Source: Lapidilactobacillus concavus DSM 17758 (GTDB taxonomy: Bacteria; Bacillota; Bacilli; Lactobacillales; Lactobacillaceae). From it: 56,992 nt of DNA. The notes under the pieces are model-generated. The model was given only the letters and a program-made list of their open reading frames with translations. It did not search any database and had not been told where the DNA came from. Shown piece by piece: positions 28,074-38,876 of the stretch (position 1 is the stretch's first letter; every line of letters begins with the position of its first letter). Both the position numbers and the translations under genes were made by a program. Where the stretch lies: NCBI RefSeq assembly GCF_001435835.1, contig NZ_AZFX01000001.1, positions 1 through 56,992 on the forward strand, read 5' to 3'.

Positions 28074-29569
28074 ATGAAAAAAATCAAAAGCACTTTTTAA
28101 CTTGGATCGTTTTCTGTTTCGTTTTGTTATTGGGCACGGTGATTGGTCCGGTGAGCACGACTGTCCAAGCTGCCACAAAGACGGATGCACAGTTGACCGC
28201 CATTAAGAAACGAGGGTACATGGTTCTGGGTGTTTCCGCCGATTATCCACCTTATGAATTTCATAAAACCATCAATGGTGAAGATAAGGTGGTTGGTTTT
28301 GATATTGAATTGGCACGTCAGGTCGCTAAGGATATCGGCGTTGAATTGCGTATTAAGGAATTGGGATTTGATTCATTATTAGGCAGCCTAAAGACAGGCA
28401 AAGTCGATATGATCGTTTCTGCAATGACACCGACCCCGGAACGGATGAAGGAAGTTGCCTTCTCAGATTCATACTTGCGAGTGGCACAGAAGGTGATCGT
28501 TCGTAAAGGCGAGGAGAATAAGTATCGCAGCGTCATGGACTTCAAAGGTCAGCGTGTCGGCGTTCAAAAACAAACGACACAAGAAACAACTGCTAAAGAG
28601 GAAATGAGTGGCGCAAAGGTCGTTTCTTTGAAAAAAGTGACCGACTTAATTCTGAATTTGCAACAGAAGAAGTTAAATGCTGTTGTTGTTGAAGCACCAG
28701 TTGCAGATGCTTACGTTCAAACAAATCAAGCATTGACGCTGGCCAATATCAAGTTTACAAATGCGGATTATGATTGTGCCATTGCGCTGCCTAAAGGTTC
28801 ACCCGCTTATCTGGCATCGGTGAATCGCACGATTAAAAAAGTGAAGGCGAATGGTCAGTTCAAGAAATGGCGCAAAACGGCTAATGACCAGATGTTTTCT
28901 AAGCAAAATTTCTGGCAAGCCTATGGGAGTTATTTCATTAAGGGAACTGGCATCACAATTATATTGACGATTGTTGGTGTACTGTTTGGTAGTTTATTGG
29001 GGACGTTATTAGCGTTGATGAAGCGTGCTAAGAACAAACTTTTGAAGGCAATCGCGACAGTTTATATCCAGTATTTCCGCGGGACACCATTATTGGTTCA
29101 GGTCTTCATGATTTATTTTGGGACTCAAGTGATTCATCTGAATGTGTCTGCCTTCGTTTCTGCCGCCATTGCGTTATCACTCAATTCTGGCGCGTATGTT
29201 TTCGAAGTCATTCGTTCAGGCATCCAGTCTGTGGCTAAGGGACAGACTGAAGCTGCACGCTCGCTGGGCCTCTCGAATAAAAAGACGATGCGATTAGTTA
29301 TCCTACCACAGGCAATCAAAACGATTTTGCCTGCCTTAGGTAATGAATTCATTTCATTGTTGAAGGAATCCGCGATTGTCAGTGTTATCGGTGTTGGTGA
29401 GTTGATGTTCCAAACGAGTGTTATTCAAGGATCCAGCTTTAAACCGTTCTTACCACTGGTGATCACATCATTGATTTACTTTGTCTTGACACTGATTTTA
29501 TCCTTGCTCTTACGTTATTTTGAGAAGAAAATGAAGGTTGGCAAGGCGAACAACGAAGTCTTTGATTAA
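28074..29569 (+). pseudogene. Amino acid ABC transporter binding-protein/permease fusion (GlnPH-like), start out of frame
   Basis: The main frame encodes a lactic acid bacterial fusion: a signal peptide (hydrophobic core IVFCFVLLLGTVIG, end near VQA-AT), a solute-binding domain (MVLGVSADYPPYEF, about 230 residues) and a MetI-like permease with the EAARSLGLSNKKTM loop. The only start with a ribosome binding site is ATG 28074, but it is followed by ATG-A7-TC, and that frame stops at TAA 28098. One extra A in the seven-A run (or a -1 slip) gives MKKNQKHFLTWIVF and a complete 498-residue protein. Either the run is misread in the sequence, or the gene is switched off, phase-variable or rescued by slippage. 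A secondary TTG at 28124 would lose most of the signal peptide. Confidence 0.8.
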
Positions 29570-29612
29570 TCACTAGACCTTGAAGAGAAAATTGATAGTC
29601 AATTGAAGCGAC

Positions 29613-29665
29613 AAAAAAATCATGAGTCTGATGAATGATCCTGTCATCAACTCATGATTATTTAT
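29613..29665. terminator. Bidirectional terminator between converging genes
   Basis: AATCATGAGT and ACTCATGATT form a 10-bp stem with an inner TGATGA/TCATCA helix; an A-run lies before it and a T-rich stretch after it. It serves the binding-protein/permease gene and fruA. Confidence 0.85.
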
Positions 29666-29674
29666 TTGTTTCAA

Positions 29675-31624
29675 TTAAGCAGCTTGATTGGTCACAAGCG
29701 ATTTTTTCCAGAGGCCAAGAATCAAACCTGAGATGGCTGCACCAACAACGACGGAAATGAGATAACCTAATGGATTGTTGGCGAGAAAGATCACGAACAA
29801 TCCACCGTGTGGCGCAGGAACATTCACGTTGAGCAGTTGACTGAGACCACCACCGACTGCAGCGCCAATCACGCTAGAAGTAATGACACGCAATGGGTCA
29901 GCAGCGGCAAAAGGAATTGCACCCTCGGTAATGAAAGAGATGCCAAGCAGATAATTACTTAAACCAGAATTACGTTTTCGCGCCGTCCATTTCTGTGGCC
30001 AGAAGGTCGTTGCGATAGCGATGGCAAGTGGGGGAACCATCCCACCAACCATGACAGCTGCCATTAAGGCACCATTCTCTGTTGTTTGGAAAGCACCAAT
30101 GGCAAAAACATAAGCGGCTTTATTGAAGGGACCACCCATATCAATGGCCATCATTCCACCGAGCAACGTGCCAAGAACGACCGCGTTTGCTGTACCCATG
30201 TTGTTCAAGAATGCGGTGATGCCGTGATTGATGAATCCGAAGATTGGATCTACCACGAAATACATGCCAGCGCCAACAATTAGTAGGCCTAAGATTGGGA
30301 AGATGAAGATAGGTTTAAGGCCATCAAACGTTTTTGGTAATTTTTTGAAGACTTTTTTCATCAGGACAACGACGTATCCTGCGAGGAATCCGGCAACCAA
30401 ACCACCTAAGAATCCGGCAGGGCTCTTAGAAGGCAAGATACTCATCGTTGCCTGACTTGCCATATAACCACCGACGAAACCTGGCATCAAAGCTGGACGA
30501 TCGCCGATTGCTTCGGCAATGTATGCGGAAAGAACTGGAATTAAGAAACTGAATGCGGCGTTACCAATCATGTTGGGGAACTTGAACCAGAGTGACTGAT
30601 CGCCGGTAAAGCGTTCAATCAGGAAGGAGAGGGCCATGACGATCCCACCTGCAACAACGAAGGGTAACATGTTGGAGATCCCATTCATTAATTGACCGTA
30701 CAGTTGGCTGCCGGCAGACTTCGTATTGCCATCGTTTTGGTCATGTGTTGCTGTTTCTTCAGTCGTGAAGGTAGGCGCTTGGCGGTCGATCACGGTTTGA
30801 ATCAATTCGTGTGGTTTCTTGATGCCATCAATTACCGGACGATTAAGCAATGGCTTGCCATTGAAGCGGGCCATTTCAACTTTCTTATCCGCAGCAACAA
30901 TGACCCCCACTGCATTGGCGATATCTTGGTCCGTCAATCGATGTTTGATGCCTTCTGATCCATTCGTTTCGACTTTGATGTCAACGTGCATCTTCTCGGC
31001 TTCTTCAATCAGCGCAGCCTCGGCCATGTAAGTGTGGGCGATTCCTGTAGGACAGGCGGTTACCGCAACCACATATGGTCGTTGTTCAGAGGTTGTCATC
31101 TTTGGTGTTTCAGAGACTGCTGCTGTTGCTGTTTCTTTCGCCTCACGAGCCTGATCCTCTGCGTCTTTCTTAGCTTGAGCATCTGAGAAAAGTTGTTGGA
31201 CTTCATCAGGCGTTTGCGCTTGTTTCAGTTGGGCAACTAAGTCTGGATTGATCAAAAGAGAAGAGAGGGCAGATAAAGCTTGGAGATGGGCATTATTGGC
31301 ACCCTCTGGCGCAGCAATCATGAAGAAGAGATGAACGGGTTGACCATCTAAGGCGTTATATTCGACGCCGGCTTCGCTTTTGGCAAAAAGAACTGCGGCC
31401 TTGTTGACCGAGCTAACTTTAGCATGGGGCATGGCGATACCATCACCAATACCGGTGGTTGATTCTGACTCGCGTTTCAGGATTGCTTGGCGGTAATTGT
31501 CAACATCTCCAATGACGCCAACATCGTGGTAACGTGCAATCATTTCATCAATGGCTGCTTCTTTAGTCGTTGCCTTTAAAGACATGATCATGGCATCTTT
31601 GAGCAGTAAATCTTGAATTTTCAT
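29675..31624 (-). CDS. fruA: PTS fructose transporter subunit IIABC
   Basis: Imports and phosphorylates fructose to fructose-1-phosphate. The 649-residue fusion reads IIA (about 1-150, active His in GIAMPHAKV), IIB (about 170-275, active Cys in VTACPTGIAHTYMA) and IIC (about 310-640, around eight to ten membrane segments). A Lys/Glu/Ala-rich linker joins A to B. It is the last gene of fruR-fruK-fruA, whose product feeds FruK. All active-site residues are present. Confidence 0.95.
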   Translation of the reverse strand: MKIQDLLLKDAMIMSLKATTKEAAIDEMIARYHDVGVIGDVDNYRQAILKRESESTTGIGDGIAMPHAKVSSVNKAAVLFAKSEAGVEYNALDGQPVHLFFMIAAPEGANNAHLQALSALSSLLINPDLVAQLKQAQTPDEVQQLFSDAQAKKDAEDQAREAKETATAAVSETPKMTTSEQRPYVVAVTACPTGIAHTYMAEAALIEEAEKMHVDIKVETNGSEGIKHRLTDQDIANAVGVIVAADKKVEMARFNGKPLLNRPVIDGIKKPHELIQTVIDRQAPTFTTEETATHDQNDGNTKSAGSQLYGQLMNGISNMLPFVVAGGIVMALSFLIERFTGDQSLWFKFPNMIGNAAFSFLIPVLSAYIAEAIGDRPALMPGFVGGYMASQATMSILPSKSPAGFLGGLVAGFLAGYVVVLMKKVFKKLPKTFDGLKPIFIFPILGLLIVGAGMYFVVDPIFGFINHGITAFLNNMGTANAVVLGTLLGGMMAIDMGGPFNKAAYVFAIGAFQTTENGALMAAVMVGGMVPPLAIAIATTFWPQKWTARKRNSGLSNYLLGISFITEGAIPFAAADPLRVITSSVIGAAVGGGLSQLLNVNVPAPHGGLFVIFLANNPLGYLISVVVGAAISGLILGLWKKSLVTNQAA

Positions 31625-31681
31625 TTGTGACCCTCCAATATTAATTATTTATCGAAAGAAAAGAGATGGTGCTTCGACGGA

Positions 31682-32596
31682 TTAGCGCACGCGATCAATG
31701 ATGATTTGTGGTAATAGCTGATTGATCTGGTTAAGGGTTGCGATATTTTCGGTAAAGGCGGTTGCGCTACCACAAGCTAAGCCGTATTTGAAGGCGAGCT
31801 CGGGATCGTGATGTTTGGTGAATTCGCCGATGTAACCAGCTAACATGGAATCACCGGCGCCAACAGAGTTGACGACGGTTCCCTTAGGCGCTGCAGAATG
31901 ATAAACATGGCCCTCGGCGAGTAAATAAGCACCCGCACCAGCCATGGAGATCAGGACGTGATGAGCACCGAGTTCATGCAGTTTTTCAGCAGACGTCAAA
32001 AGTTCATCATCGTCGTGGAGCGTCGTTTGGAATAAATCGGCAAGTTCATGATGGTTGGGCTTAATGACGAGCGGTTGCTTGTCAAGGGTATCTAGCAAAG
32101 CTTGACCAGTTGTATCAATCGCGAATTGCGCCTGCTTAGCAACAACCAAGTCAATCAGTTCTAGATAGAAGTCATTGGTCAGTTGTGGCAATAAACTACC
32201 GGAGAAGATCACAATATCGCCAGCCTGAACTTGATCGAATTTTTGCTTAAAATCTGCAAGTTCTTCCGCGGTAACTCGTGGGCCTGCCGCGTTTAGCTCA
32301 GTTTCAGTTTCACTTTTAAGTTTGACATTGACACGTGTATTTGCGTTGATCGCGGTAAAATCAGAATGAATCTGTTCATCACTTAAAGTCGTTTTGAGAA
32401 ATTCACCGGTAAAACCGCCTAGAAATCCCCAAGCAATATTTGGACGGTCCAACTGATTCAAAATTTTAGAAACATTGATACCTTTTCCACCGGCAATGAA
32501 GTTTGTATACTGTGGCCGGTTGACTTCACCGAGATTTAGTTTCGGCGTCTGAATGATGTAGTCGATCGCAGGATTGACTGTCACCGTATAAATCAT
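31682..32596 (-). CDS. fruK: 1-phosphofructokinase
   Basis: Converts fructose-1-phosphate to fructose-1,6-bisphosphate. The 304-residue PfkB-family protein has the NPAIDYII start, the GGKGINVS glycine motif near 37-44 and the C-terminal PfkB signature with the catalytic Asp (VNSVGAGDSMLAGY). ATG 32596 overlaps the TGA of fruR by one base and has AAAGGAG upstream. It sits between regulator and transporter in the fru operon. Confidence 0.95.
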   Translation of the reverse strand: MIYTVTVNPAIDYIIQTPKLNLGEVNRPQYTNFIAGGKGINVSKILNQLDRPNIAWGFLGGFTGEFLKTTLSDEQIHSDFTAINANTRVNVKLKSETETELNAAGPRVTAEELADFKQKFDQVQAGDIVIFSGSLLPQLTNDFYLELIDLVVAKQAQFAIDTTGQALLDTLDKQPLVIKPNHHELADLFQTTLHDDDELLTSAEKLHELGAHHVLISMAGAGAYLLAEGHVYHSAAPKGTVVNSVGAGDSMLAGYIGEFTKHHDPELAFKYGLACGSATAFTENIATLNQINQLLPQIIIDRVR

Positions 32597-33351
32597 CAAC
32601 TCAACTCCTTTATATTTTCTTGTTTAAATTGTTCACGCAAGGGCGCGGTGAGATGCGCAGTCACCAGTTGGCTGATGTCTGCAAGGCTTGCAAAGGTGGC
32701 GAAAGCAACTTGTTTAAACTTCGTCTGATCACTCAAGACGATGGCTTTCGTGGCATTCTTGATAGCAACCGCCTTGACATTTGCCTCGTCAATATCTGGT
32801 GTCATTAGCGCACCGGTAACGGCGATGCCATTGGTCCCAATTAAGGCGAGATCGAAATGGTAACTCATCAGATCATTCACGGTTGATGACCCAACGAGTG
32901 CCTTGGTGGTTTGCTTCAAGTGACCAGCCGGTAGAAAGACGTCAAGATGCTGTTCTGACAACTTCAGGGCAGTCGTGACACTATTGGTAACGATTGACAA
33001 CTGATCGAAGCGTCCCAGAAACGGAATGATCTCTTGAACCGAGGTGCCGGCATCAAGAAAAATCACTTGTCCATCATGAATATCATGATTGGCAACGTGG
33101 CGAGCAATCAATTCTTTATCAGAACGATTCAGTTGCTCACGATCGTTTTGCGACTGGTCTGGCGTCAACTTCGTCAACAAACGGGCACCACCATGAATTC
33201 GTTCTAGCAATCCTTTAGCTTCTAATTCGTCTAGATCACGTCGAATTGTCGACTCTGAAGCATCGGTTAAGTGGACGAGTTCATTAAGTTTGCAAATACC
33301 TTGTTGCGTCAAAGTCTGTAAAATGATTTGGTATCGCTGCGCGGTTAACAT
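32596..33351 (-). CDS. fruR: DeoR-family fructose operon repressor
   Basis: A 251-residue DeoR/GlpR-type regulator. The N-terminal helix-turn-helix includes LTDASESTIRRDLDELEAKGLLERIHGGA (the family signature), followed by a sugar-phosphate isomerase-like domain that probably senses fructose-1-phosphate. The ATG at 33351 follows GAGGTG; start codons farther upstream would lie over the -10 region. It is the first gene of fruR-fruK-fruA and probably represses its own operon. Confidence 0.93.
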   Translation of the reverse strand: MLTAQRYQIILQTLTQQGICKLNELVHLTDASESTIRRDLDELEAKGLLERIHGGARLLTKLTPDQSQNDREQLNRSDKELIARHVANHDIHDGQVIFLDAGTSVQEIIPFLGRFDQLSIVTNSVTTALKLSEQHLDVFLPAGHLKQTTKALVGSSTVNDLMSYHFDLALIGTNGIAVTGALMTPDIDEANVKAVAIKNATKAIVLSDQTKFKQVAFATFASLADISQLVTAHLTAPLREQFKQENIKELS

Positions 33352-33369
33352 GTTTTTCACCTCAAGAAG

Positions 33370-33397
33370 AGTATAACAGGTAAATTTCAATAATCAA
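33370..33397 (-). promoter_or_regulatory. Promoter of the fru operon
   Basis: On the minus strand, TTGATT (33392-33397) and TATACT (33370-33375) are 16 bases apart, ending about 20 bases before the fruR start. Confidence 0.6.
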
Positions 33398-33690
33398 GCA
33401 AAATCTGTCATTTTCTATCAATAATGGTCAATTAATGCAAGGTGAATTCGAATACAAGTATTGTTATTACAGCGATTGAAAGATAATGATTGGTTTTACT
33501 GAAACGTCAAATTCGCCGTTAATTCTCAAATGAGGCAAGGATGTCATTGCGTTTATAAAAAATTATGCTTTGGGTACGCGCGAATTTATGCTTTTTCGTT
33601 GAAAATTTGTTATCATAGAGAATGAACTTTTCGAATTCTGCAATCAGATTGTCACAATTGTAAAAAGATTGAAATATGCCGAGGTCACTC
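33398..33690. other. Intergenic region between fruR and obgE
   Basis: Divergent control region of about 290 bases. AT-rich, with a possible -10 (TATCAT at 33611-33616) for obgE but no convincing -35 partner. No open frame with a ribosome binding site, no terminator and no riboswitch-like fold were recognised. Confidence 0.5.
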
Positions 33691-33702
33691 AGGAGGTCAC
33701 TA

Positions 33703-35010
33703 ATGTTTGTTGATCAGATTAAAATTGAAGTAAAAGCGGGTAAGGGTGGCGATGGATCCGTCGCATTCCGACACGAGAAATTCGTCCCTAATGGTGGTCC
33801 TGCGGGTGGTGATGGCGGCCACGGCGGTGATGTTGTGCTCGTCGGCGATGAAGGTCTCCGAACACTGTTAGATTTTCGTTATCGTCGTCATTTCAAAGCG
33901 GATGCCGGACAAAATGGACAGAACAAAGCCATGTACGGTCGTGGCGCCGAGAACACGTACGTTAAAGTCCCAACCGGAACGAGTGTTAAAGACATCGAAA
34001 CCGGTGAGTTTATTGGTGATATCGTCGAAAACGGACAAGAATTAGTTGTTGCCCGCGGTGGTCGTGGTGGTCGTGGCAATATTCATTTCGCAACGGCGCG
34101 TAATACAGCACCAGAAATCGCCGAAAATGGTGAACCTGGTGAAGAACGCACACTTCAACTTGAGCTAAAAGTCTTGGCTGATGTTGGCTTGGTTGGATTT
34201 CCATCCGTTGGTAAATCAACGTTGTTATCAGTTGCCACTTCGGCAAAACCAAAAATTGCATCCTATCAGTTTACGACGTTGGTTCCTAATTTGGGGATGG
34301 TCCAACTTGATGATGGTCGAGATTACGTGATGGCGGATTTACCCGGTCTAATTGCTGGCGCCGCGCAAGGTGTTGGTTTGGGGATTCAATTTTTACGTCA
34401 TATTGAACGCACTCGGGTGATCTTACACCTGATTGATATGGATCCTGAGAACGGGCGCGACCCATGGGAAGACTACCAACAAATTCGTCACGAATTGGAA
34501 CAATACGATCCTAGCTTGTTAAATCGACCAGAAATTATTGTGCCCACAAAAATGGACATGCCAGGAACCGAAGAACGTCTTGCGACCTTCCGCAGCAGAT
34601 TATTTGTTGAAATACCTGACCAGAAGCCGCTCGTCGTGCCAATTTCCAGTATCAATCATCAGGGTGTGCAGAAGTTGTTACAGCAAACCGCCGATGTTTT
34701 GGCAAGAACACCAAAACCTTCGCTACATTCGCAACCCGTCACGGATGATCAATCTGTGACTTACCAATTCTCAGCAAATGAGAATCAACGTGATTTTGAG
34801 ATTGAAAAGACTGATGATCATGAATTTACGGTCACTGGTGCCCGAATCGAAAAATTTGTGAAGATGACAAATTTGGATCATCAAGATGGTATTATGCGTT
34901 TCGCACGGGCACTGGCTAATTGGGGAATTGAAGCTGCGCTGCGTGAAGCGGGTGCAGAGAATGGTGATACGATCGTGATTTCAGACTTCAGCTTTGACTT
35001 CCTTGAATAA
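33703..35010 (+). CDS. obgE: GTPase ObgE/CgtA
   Basis: Essential GTPase in 50S assembly and stress response. Of 435 residues, the glycine-rich Obg fold covers 1-158 ([25 protein letters not shown]). The G domain has GFPSVGKST at 165-173, DLPGLI and the TKMD motif, and a C-terminal OCT domain follows at about 355-435. The ATG at 33703 follows AGGAGGTCA; a start 27 bases upstream is not plausible. Normal length and motifs. Confidence 0.96.
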   Translation: MFVDQIKIEVKAGKGGDGSVAFRHEKFVPNGGPAGGDGGHGGDVVLVGDEGLRTLLDFRYRRHFKADAGQNGQNKAMYGRGAENTYVKVPTGTSVKDIETGEFIGDIVENGQELVVARGGRGGRGNIHFATARNTAPEIAENGEPGEERTLQLELKVLADVGLVGFPSVGKSTLLSVATSAKPKIASYQFTTLVPNLGMVQLDDGRDYVMADLPGLIAGAAQGVGLGIQFLRHIERTRVILHLIDMDPENGRDPWEDYQQIRHELEQYDPSLLNRPEIIVPTKMDMPGTEERLATFRSRLFVEIPDQKPLVVPISSINHQGVQKLLQQTADVLARTPKPSLHSQPVTDDQSVTYQFSANENQRDFEIEKTDDHEFTVTGARIEKFVKMTNLDHQDGIMRFARALANWGIEAALREAGAENGDTIVISDFSFDFLE

Positions 35011-35068
35011 TCACTGCTGTTGTTAACTATTAGATTATAGTCAGTCTTTGAATAAATGAGGGGAAAAT

Positions 35069-37081
35069 ATGTTACAAGGGCAATCTCAAAAGAGAATGAG
35101 AAAGCGTTACATCACGGGATTTGATGGCATGCGAACACTTGGTGTGATCGGTGTGATCTTCTATCATTTGAATCCGGGAGTCTTTAAGGGAGGAATGCTA
35201 GGTGTCCCTATTTTCCTAGTCTTATCAGGTTATCTGATTACGGACCATTTGATTATTGATGTTAAACGCACGGGACATTTTGATTTTAAGAATTTTTGGA
35301 TTCGAAGACTGAAACGACTCTATCCAACGTTAATAACAATGTTGCTGGGAACATCCGCCTATATCGTCTTGTTCCAGCGTAGTTTACTGTACAATTTACA
35401 CAAAATTGTCTTCACTAATATTGCTTACGTTTACAACTGGTGGCAAATTGCCAATGGACAATCGTACTTTGAACGATTTGCAAGCAATGAATCGCCGTTT
35501 ACACACTTGTGGACGTTATCGATCGAAGGCCAATTTTACCTGGTTTGGCCGTTACTTTTTATGCTATTGTTGCATTTCAAACAGAAGCGTCGCACGATTT
35601 TCGGGATTACGATGTTTCTCGGCCTCTTTTCTGCCGTCTTAATGGGCGTACTCTTCACACCCGGTGCGGATCCAAGCCGAATTTATTACGGGACGGACAC
35701 GCGGATGTTTTCGCTCTTGTTTGGCTGTGCCTTGGCATTGATTTGGCCAAGTAATCGGCTTAAGGCGAGAGTCGCGACATCTGACCGGATCGTTTTAGAT
35801 ATTATCGGCGCCGCGGCTTTCTTTGGCATGATCGTCATGATGTTGACTTCTGATGCGCAGTCGAGTTTCTTGTATCGTGGTGGTATGGTACTCTTCTCCT
35901 TATTGACCGTCGTTTTGACGGCCATCGTGGCGCATCCAGGTGCTGACTGGGATCAGTTGTTGTCTAACGGTGTCTTTAGTTGGTTTGGTTCACGTAGTTA
36001 TGGGATTTATCTCTATCAATTTCCAGTGATGATTTTCTTCGAGACTCACTTTACAGATATCGCGGATCATCGTTTATTGTACCCTGTGATTGAGATTGCC
36101 TTAATTCTGCTGATCAGTGAATTGTCCTACCGCTTTGTTGAAAAGGCAACTGGCCGATTTGATTATCGTCAAACTGGTAAATGGTTACGTTCTTTATTCA
36201 ATCGTCAGGGTTCACCGAAGCTCTGGCGACAACGCTTGGTCACATTGATCCTCGTGTTGATTCTAGGCACGGGTGCCACTGGCGTCGTTCAAGCGTTCGG
36301 TGTTCATACGAATGCGGCTGACCATTCTGAAGTTGCCGATACGATCAAGGCGAATAAAAAGAAGACAGCTGCGCAGAACAAGTCGTTATTAGCTAAGATA
36401 CGTGCCTCTAAGGAATCGAGCAAAAAAGCGAAGTCTGAGAGTATCAAGGCTGAATCTGACAAGTCCTTGAGTAAATCAATCAGTGAATCACAACGTATCT
36501 CCAGCTCATCACAGGCTGCCGAGATTGTGAAGGATCCCGCAAATACTGATTTGATTCAAAAGGGTTTGACTGCGTCAGAGCTTGCCTTTGCGCGCTCACT
36601 GCAAATTACCGCAATCGGTGATTCTGTCATGTTGGGTAGTGCGCAGAATTACAAGCGGATTTTTCCAAATATGTATATGGATGCCGATGTTAGTCGGCAA
36701 GCTTATCAATTGCCAGGCATTATCGACAGTATCGTTTCCAAAGGAGCGATGTCTGATGTTGTATTAGTCGGAATGGGGACGAATGGTTCCTTCACAGACC
36801 CACAATTTGCCAACATTATGAGTAAGCTGGGCCAGCGAAAAGTTTACTGGATCAATGCTTATGTCCCAACACGACCATGGCAAAATACAGTTAATACGGC
36901 ATTGAATGAGGCAACGAAGAAATATCCTAACTTACGAATCATCGATTGGTATGATACGGCTAAACAACATCCAGGTTGGTTCTCTGGCGATCATGTCCAT
37001 CCAAATCCAAAGGGATCACCGTATTACACGGCTTTTATTGCGAAGTCATTATTGAGTGAATTACAGAAAGAACCAAAATAA
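35069..37081 (+). CDS. OatA-like membrane O-acetyltransferase (acyltransferase 3 plus SGNH)
   Basis: A 670-residue protein. The N-terminal half (about 10-420) is an acyltransferase-3 membrane domain with about ten membrane segments, including VPIFLVLSGYLITDHL and an SIEGQFYLVWPLLF segment. A Ser/Lys-rich linker (about 425-490) then leads to an extracellular SGNH esterase-type domain. Its block I is GDSVMLGS near 517 and its Asp-His pair is in GDHVHPN near 640. OatA proteins O-acetylate N-acetylmuramate in peptidoglycan and give lysozyme resistance; that role is inferred. The start follows GAGGGG. Confidence 0.85.
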   Translation: MLQGQSQKRMRKRYITGFDGMRTLGVIGVIFYHLNPGVFKGGMLGVPIFLVLSGYLITDHLIIDVKRTGHFDFKNFWIRRLKRLYPTLITMLLGTSAYIVLFQRSLLYNLHKIVFTNIAYVYNWWQIANGQSYFERFASNESPFTHLWTLSIEGQFYLVWPLLFMLLLHFKQKRRTIFGITMFLGLFSAVLMGVLFTPGADPSRIYYGTDTRMFSLLFGCALALIWPSNRLKARVATSDRIVLDIIGAAAFFGMIVMMLTSDAQSSFLYRGGMVLFSLLTVVLTAIVAHPGADWDQLLSNGVFSWFGSRSYGIYLYQFPVMIFFETHFTDIADHRLLYPVIEIALILLISELSYRFVEKATGRFDYRQTGKWLRSLFNRQGSPKLWRQRLVTLILVLILGTGATGVVQAFGVHTNAADHSEVADTIKANKKKTAAQNKSLLAKIRASKESSKKAKSESIKAESDKSLSKSISESQRISSSSQAAEIVKDPANTDLIQKGLTASELAFARSLQITAIGDSVMLGSAQNYKRIFPNMYMDADVSRQAYQLPGIIDSIVSKGAMSDVVLVGMGTNGSFTDPQFANIMSKLGQRKVYWINAYVPTRPWQNTVNTALNEATKKYPNLRIIDWYDTAKQHPGWFSGDHVHPNPKGSPYYTAFIAKSLLSELQKEPK

Positions 37082-37106
37082 GTATTTAAAAAGGTGAGGT
37101 CAGTTA

Positions 37107-38048
37107 ATGGAAATTGAGTTTCTCGGAACGGGTGCTGGTGTGCCAGCTCGTAGCCGAAATGTGACAAGTATTGCGTTGAAGTTGTTAGATGAGCGCAATG
37201 AGGTTTGGTTGTTTGATTGTGGCGAGGGAACTCAGCAACAGATTCTCAAAACAACCATTAAGCCGCGCAAAGTAAATAAAATTTTCATTACTCATCTGCA
37301 TGGCGATCATATCTTTGGTTTGCCTGGATTCTTGACCAGCCGTTCAAATCAAGGAGGCGAAACGCGTCTCGATTTATATGGCCCAACGGGAATCAAACGC
37401 TATGTTCAAACTTCTTTAGCCGTTACAGGCACACGCTTGAGTTATCCAATCGCTTATCATGAAATCACCGAGCCGGGAATTGTCTTTGAGGATGACCAAT
37501 TTCAAGTGTCGCAACTGAAACTTGATCACCGGATCGACAGTTATGGCTATCGAATTCAAGAAGCGGCGTTTACGGGTGAATTATTAGTCGATAAATTAAA
37601 GGCAGAACAGGTTCCTTCCGGCCCAATTTATGGTAAATTAAAAGCAGGTGAAACAGTGAGCCTGCCAGATGGTCGTGTCTTGAATGGACATGACTACATT
37701 GGGGAGAGTCGTCCAGGACGAATCGTCGCGATCATGGGGGATACGCGTAAGACTGATCACACGATTACGCTGGCGCAAGACGCAGATGTTTTGGTTCATG
37801 AAAGTACGTTCAGCCAACATGAGAGCAAGCTTGCGCGTCAGTATTTCCATTCGACCTCAACTCAGGCCGCTCAAATTGCGGTTGCGGCTCACTGCAGACG
37901 CTTACTTTTAACCCATATTTCTGCTCGCTATTTGGGACGAGCTGCGCGCCAATTACAAGAAGAAGCGCGAGAAGTCTTTCCAAATACTCGGGTCGTCAAT
38001 GATTTTGATATTATCAAAATACCGTTGCCTGTTGCGGTAAAGGAGTGA
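37107..38048 (+). CDS. rnz: Ribonuclease Z
   Basis: Removes the 3' trailer of tRNA precursors that lack an encoded CCA. The 313-residue metallo-beta-lactamase-fold protein has the HLHGDH metal motif (His63, His65, Asp67, His68) and later VHESTF and LLTHISARY motifs with further ligands. It follows the OatA-like gene after 25 bases and the next gene's Shine-Dalgarno overlaps its end, suggesting one transcript. Confidence 0.95.
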   Translation: MEIEFLGTGAGVPARSRNVTSIALKLLDERNEVWLFDCGEGTQQQILKTTIKPRKVNKIFITHLHGDHIFGLPGFLTSRSNQGGETRLDLYGPTGIKRYVQTSLAVTGTRLSYPIAYHEITEPGIVFEDDQFQVSQLKLDHRIDSYGYRIQEAAFTGELLVDKLKAEQVPSGPIYGKLKAGETVSLPDGRVLNGHDYIGESRPGRIVAIMGDTRKTDHTITLAQDADVLVHESTFSQHESKLARQYFHSTSTQAAQIAVAAHCRRLLLTHISARYLGRAARQLQEEAREVFPNTRVVNDFDIIKIPLPVAVKE

Positions 38049-38054
38049 TTGATT

Positions 38055-38855
38055 GTGGTGAATAATTATCGAACTTTGCGAGACAAGGTCGTTGTCATTA
38101 CGGGAGCTTCTTCTGGGATTGGTCGCGCAATTGCTTTAGAATCTGCGAGTCGCGGTGCACGCGTCTTTTTGTTGGCTCGTGGACTTGATCGATTGAACGA
38201 AGTCAGAAATGAATGTGCGAATCTTTCATTGACTGAAGCAACCGCCATTCAAGTCGATGTCAGTCAACTTTCCGATTTGGAGGCTGCTGTTGACCAGATC
38301 ATTCAAGAAGTGGATCACGTCGATGTGCTCGTCAATGCGGCGGGTTTTGGTGATTTTTCAAACTTCATGGAAATCGATCTTGAGACGATTGAACAAATGT
38401 TTCGGGTCAATGTCTTAGGTACAATGTTACTCACACGTTTGCTGGCACCCTCAATGTTTGAAGCGCAGGGTCATATCGTCAATATTGGATCGATTGCTGG
38501 TAAAATTCAGACGCCAAAATCTGCCGTATACGCGGCAACAAAAGCGGCTGTGATCGCATTTTCCAATTCGTTGCGCTTGGAATTAAAACCCGTTAAGGTA
38601 AAGGTGACAACCGTTAATCCCGGCCCAGTGAATACTAACTTCTTTAATATTGCTGATTCAGGTCGTCAATATTTAGAAAAGGTGGGTTGGATCACCCTTG
38701 ATCCCGAGCGTTTAGCAACAAAAATCGTTGCCAGCTTTGGTCATCCGGTTCGCGAGATCAATGCGCCATGGTTTATGGATGTTGCTGCACGGCTCTTCCC
38801 GCTATTTCCACGCGTTGGGGATTTTCTAGCTGGTTCGATTGGTAACCAGAAATAA
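38055..38855 (+). CDS. Short-chain dehydrogenase/reductase
   Basis: A 266-residue classical SDR with a GASSGIG nucleotide-binding motif at 17-23, the NAAG-type VLVNAAGFG and the catalytic SAVYAATK (Tyr and Lys). The Ser lies in NIGSIAGK. It resembles the YqjQ/DltE-type SDR that follows rnz in other Bacilli; the substrate is unknown. The GTG at 38055 follows AGGAGTGA 9 bases upstream; GTG 38058 and TTG 38049 are alternatives. Probably co-transcribed with rnz. Confidence 0.88.
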   Translation: MVNNYRTLRDKVVVITGASSGIGRAIALESASRGARVFLLARGLDRLNEVRNECANLSLTEATAIQVDVSQLSDLEAAVDQIIQEVDHVDVLVNAAGFGDFSNFMEIDLETIEQMFRVNVLGTMLLTRLLAPSMFEAQGHIVNIGSIAGKIQTPKSAVYAATKAAVIAFSNSLRLELKPVKVKVTTVNPGPVNTNFFNIADSGRQYLEKVGWITLDPERLATKIVASFGHPVREINAPWFMDVAARLFPLFPRVGDFLAGSIGNQK

Positions 38856-38876
38856 GTCTCAGGAGGAGGGAGCAAC

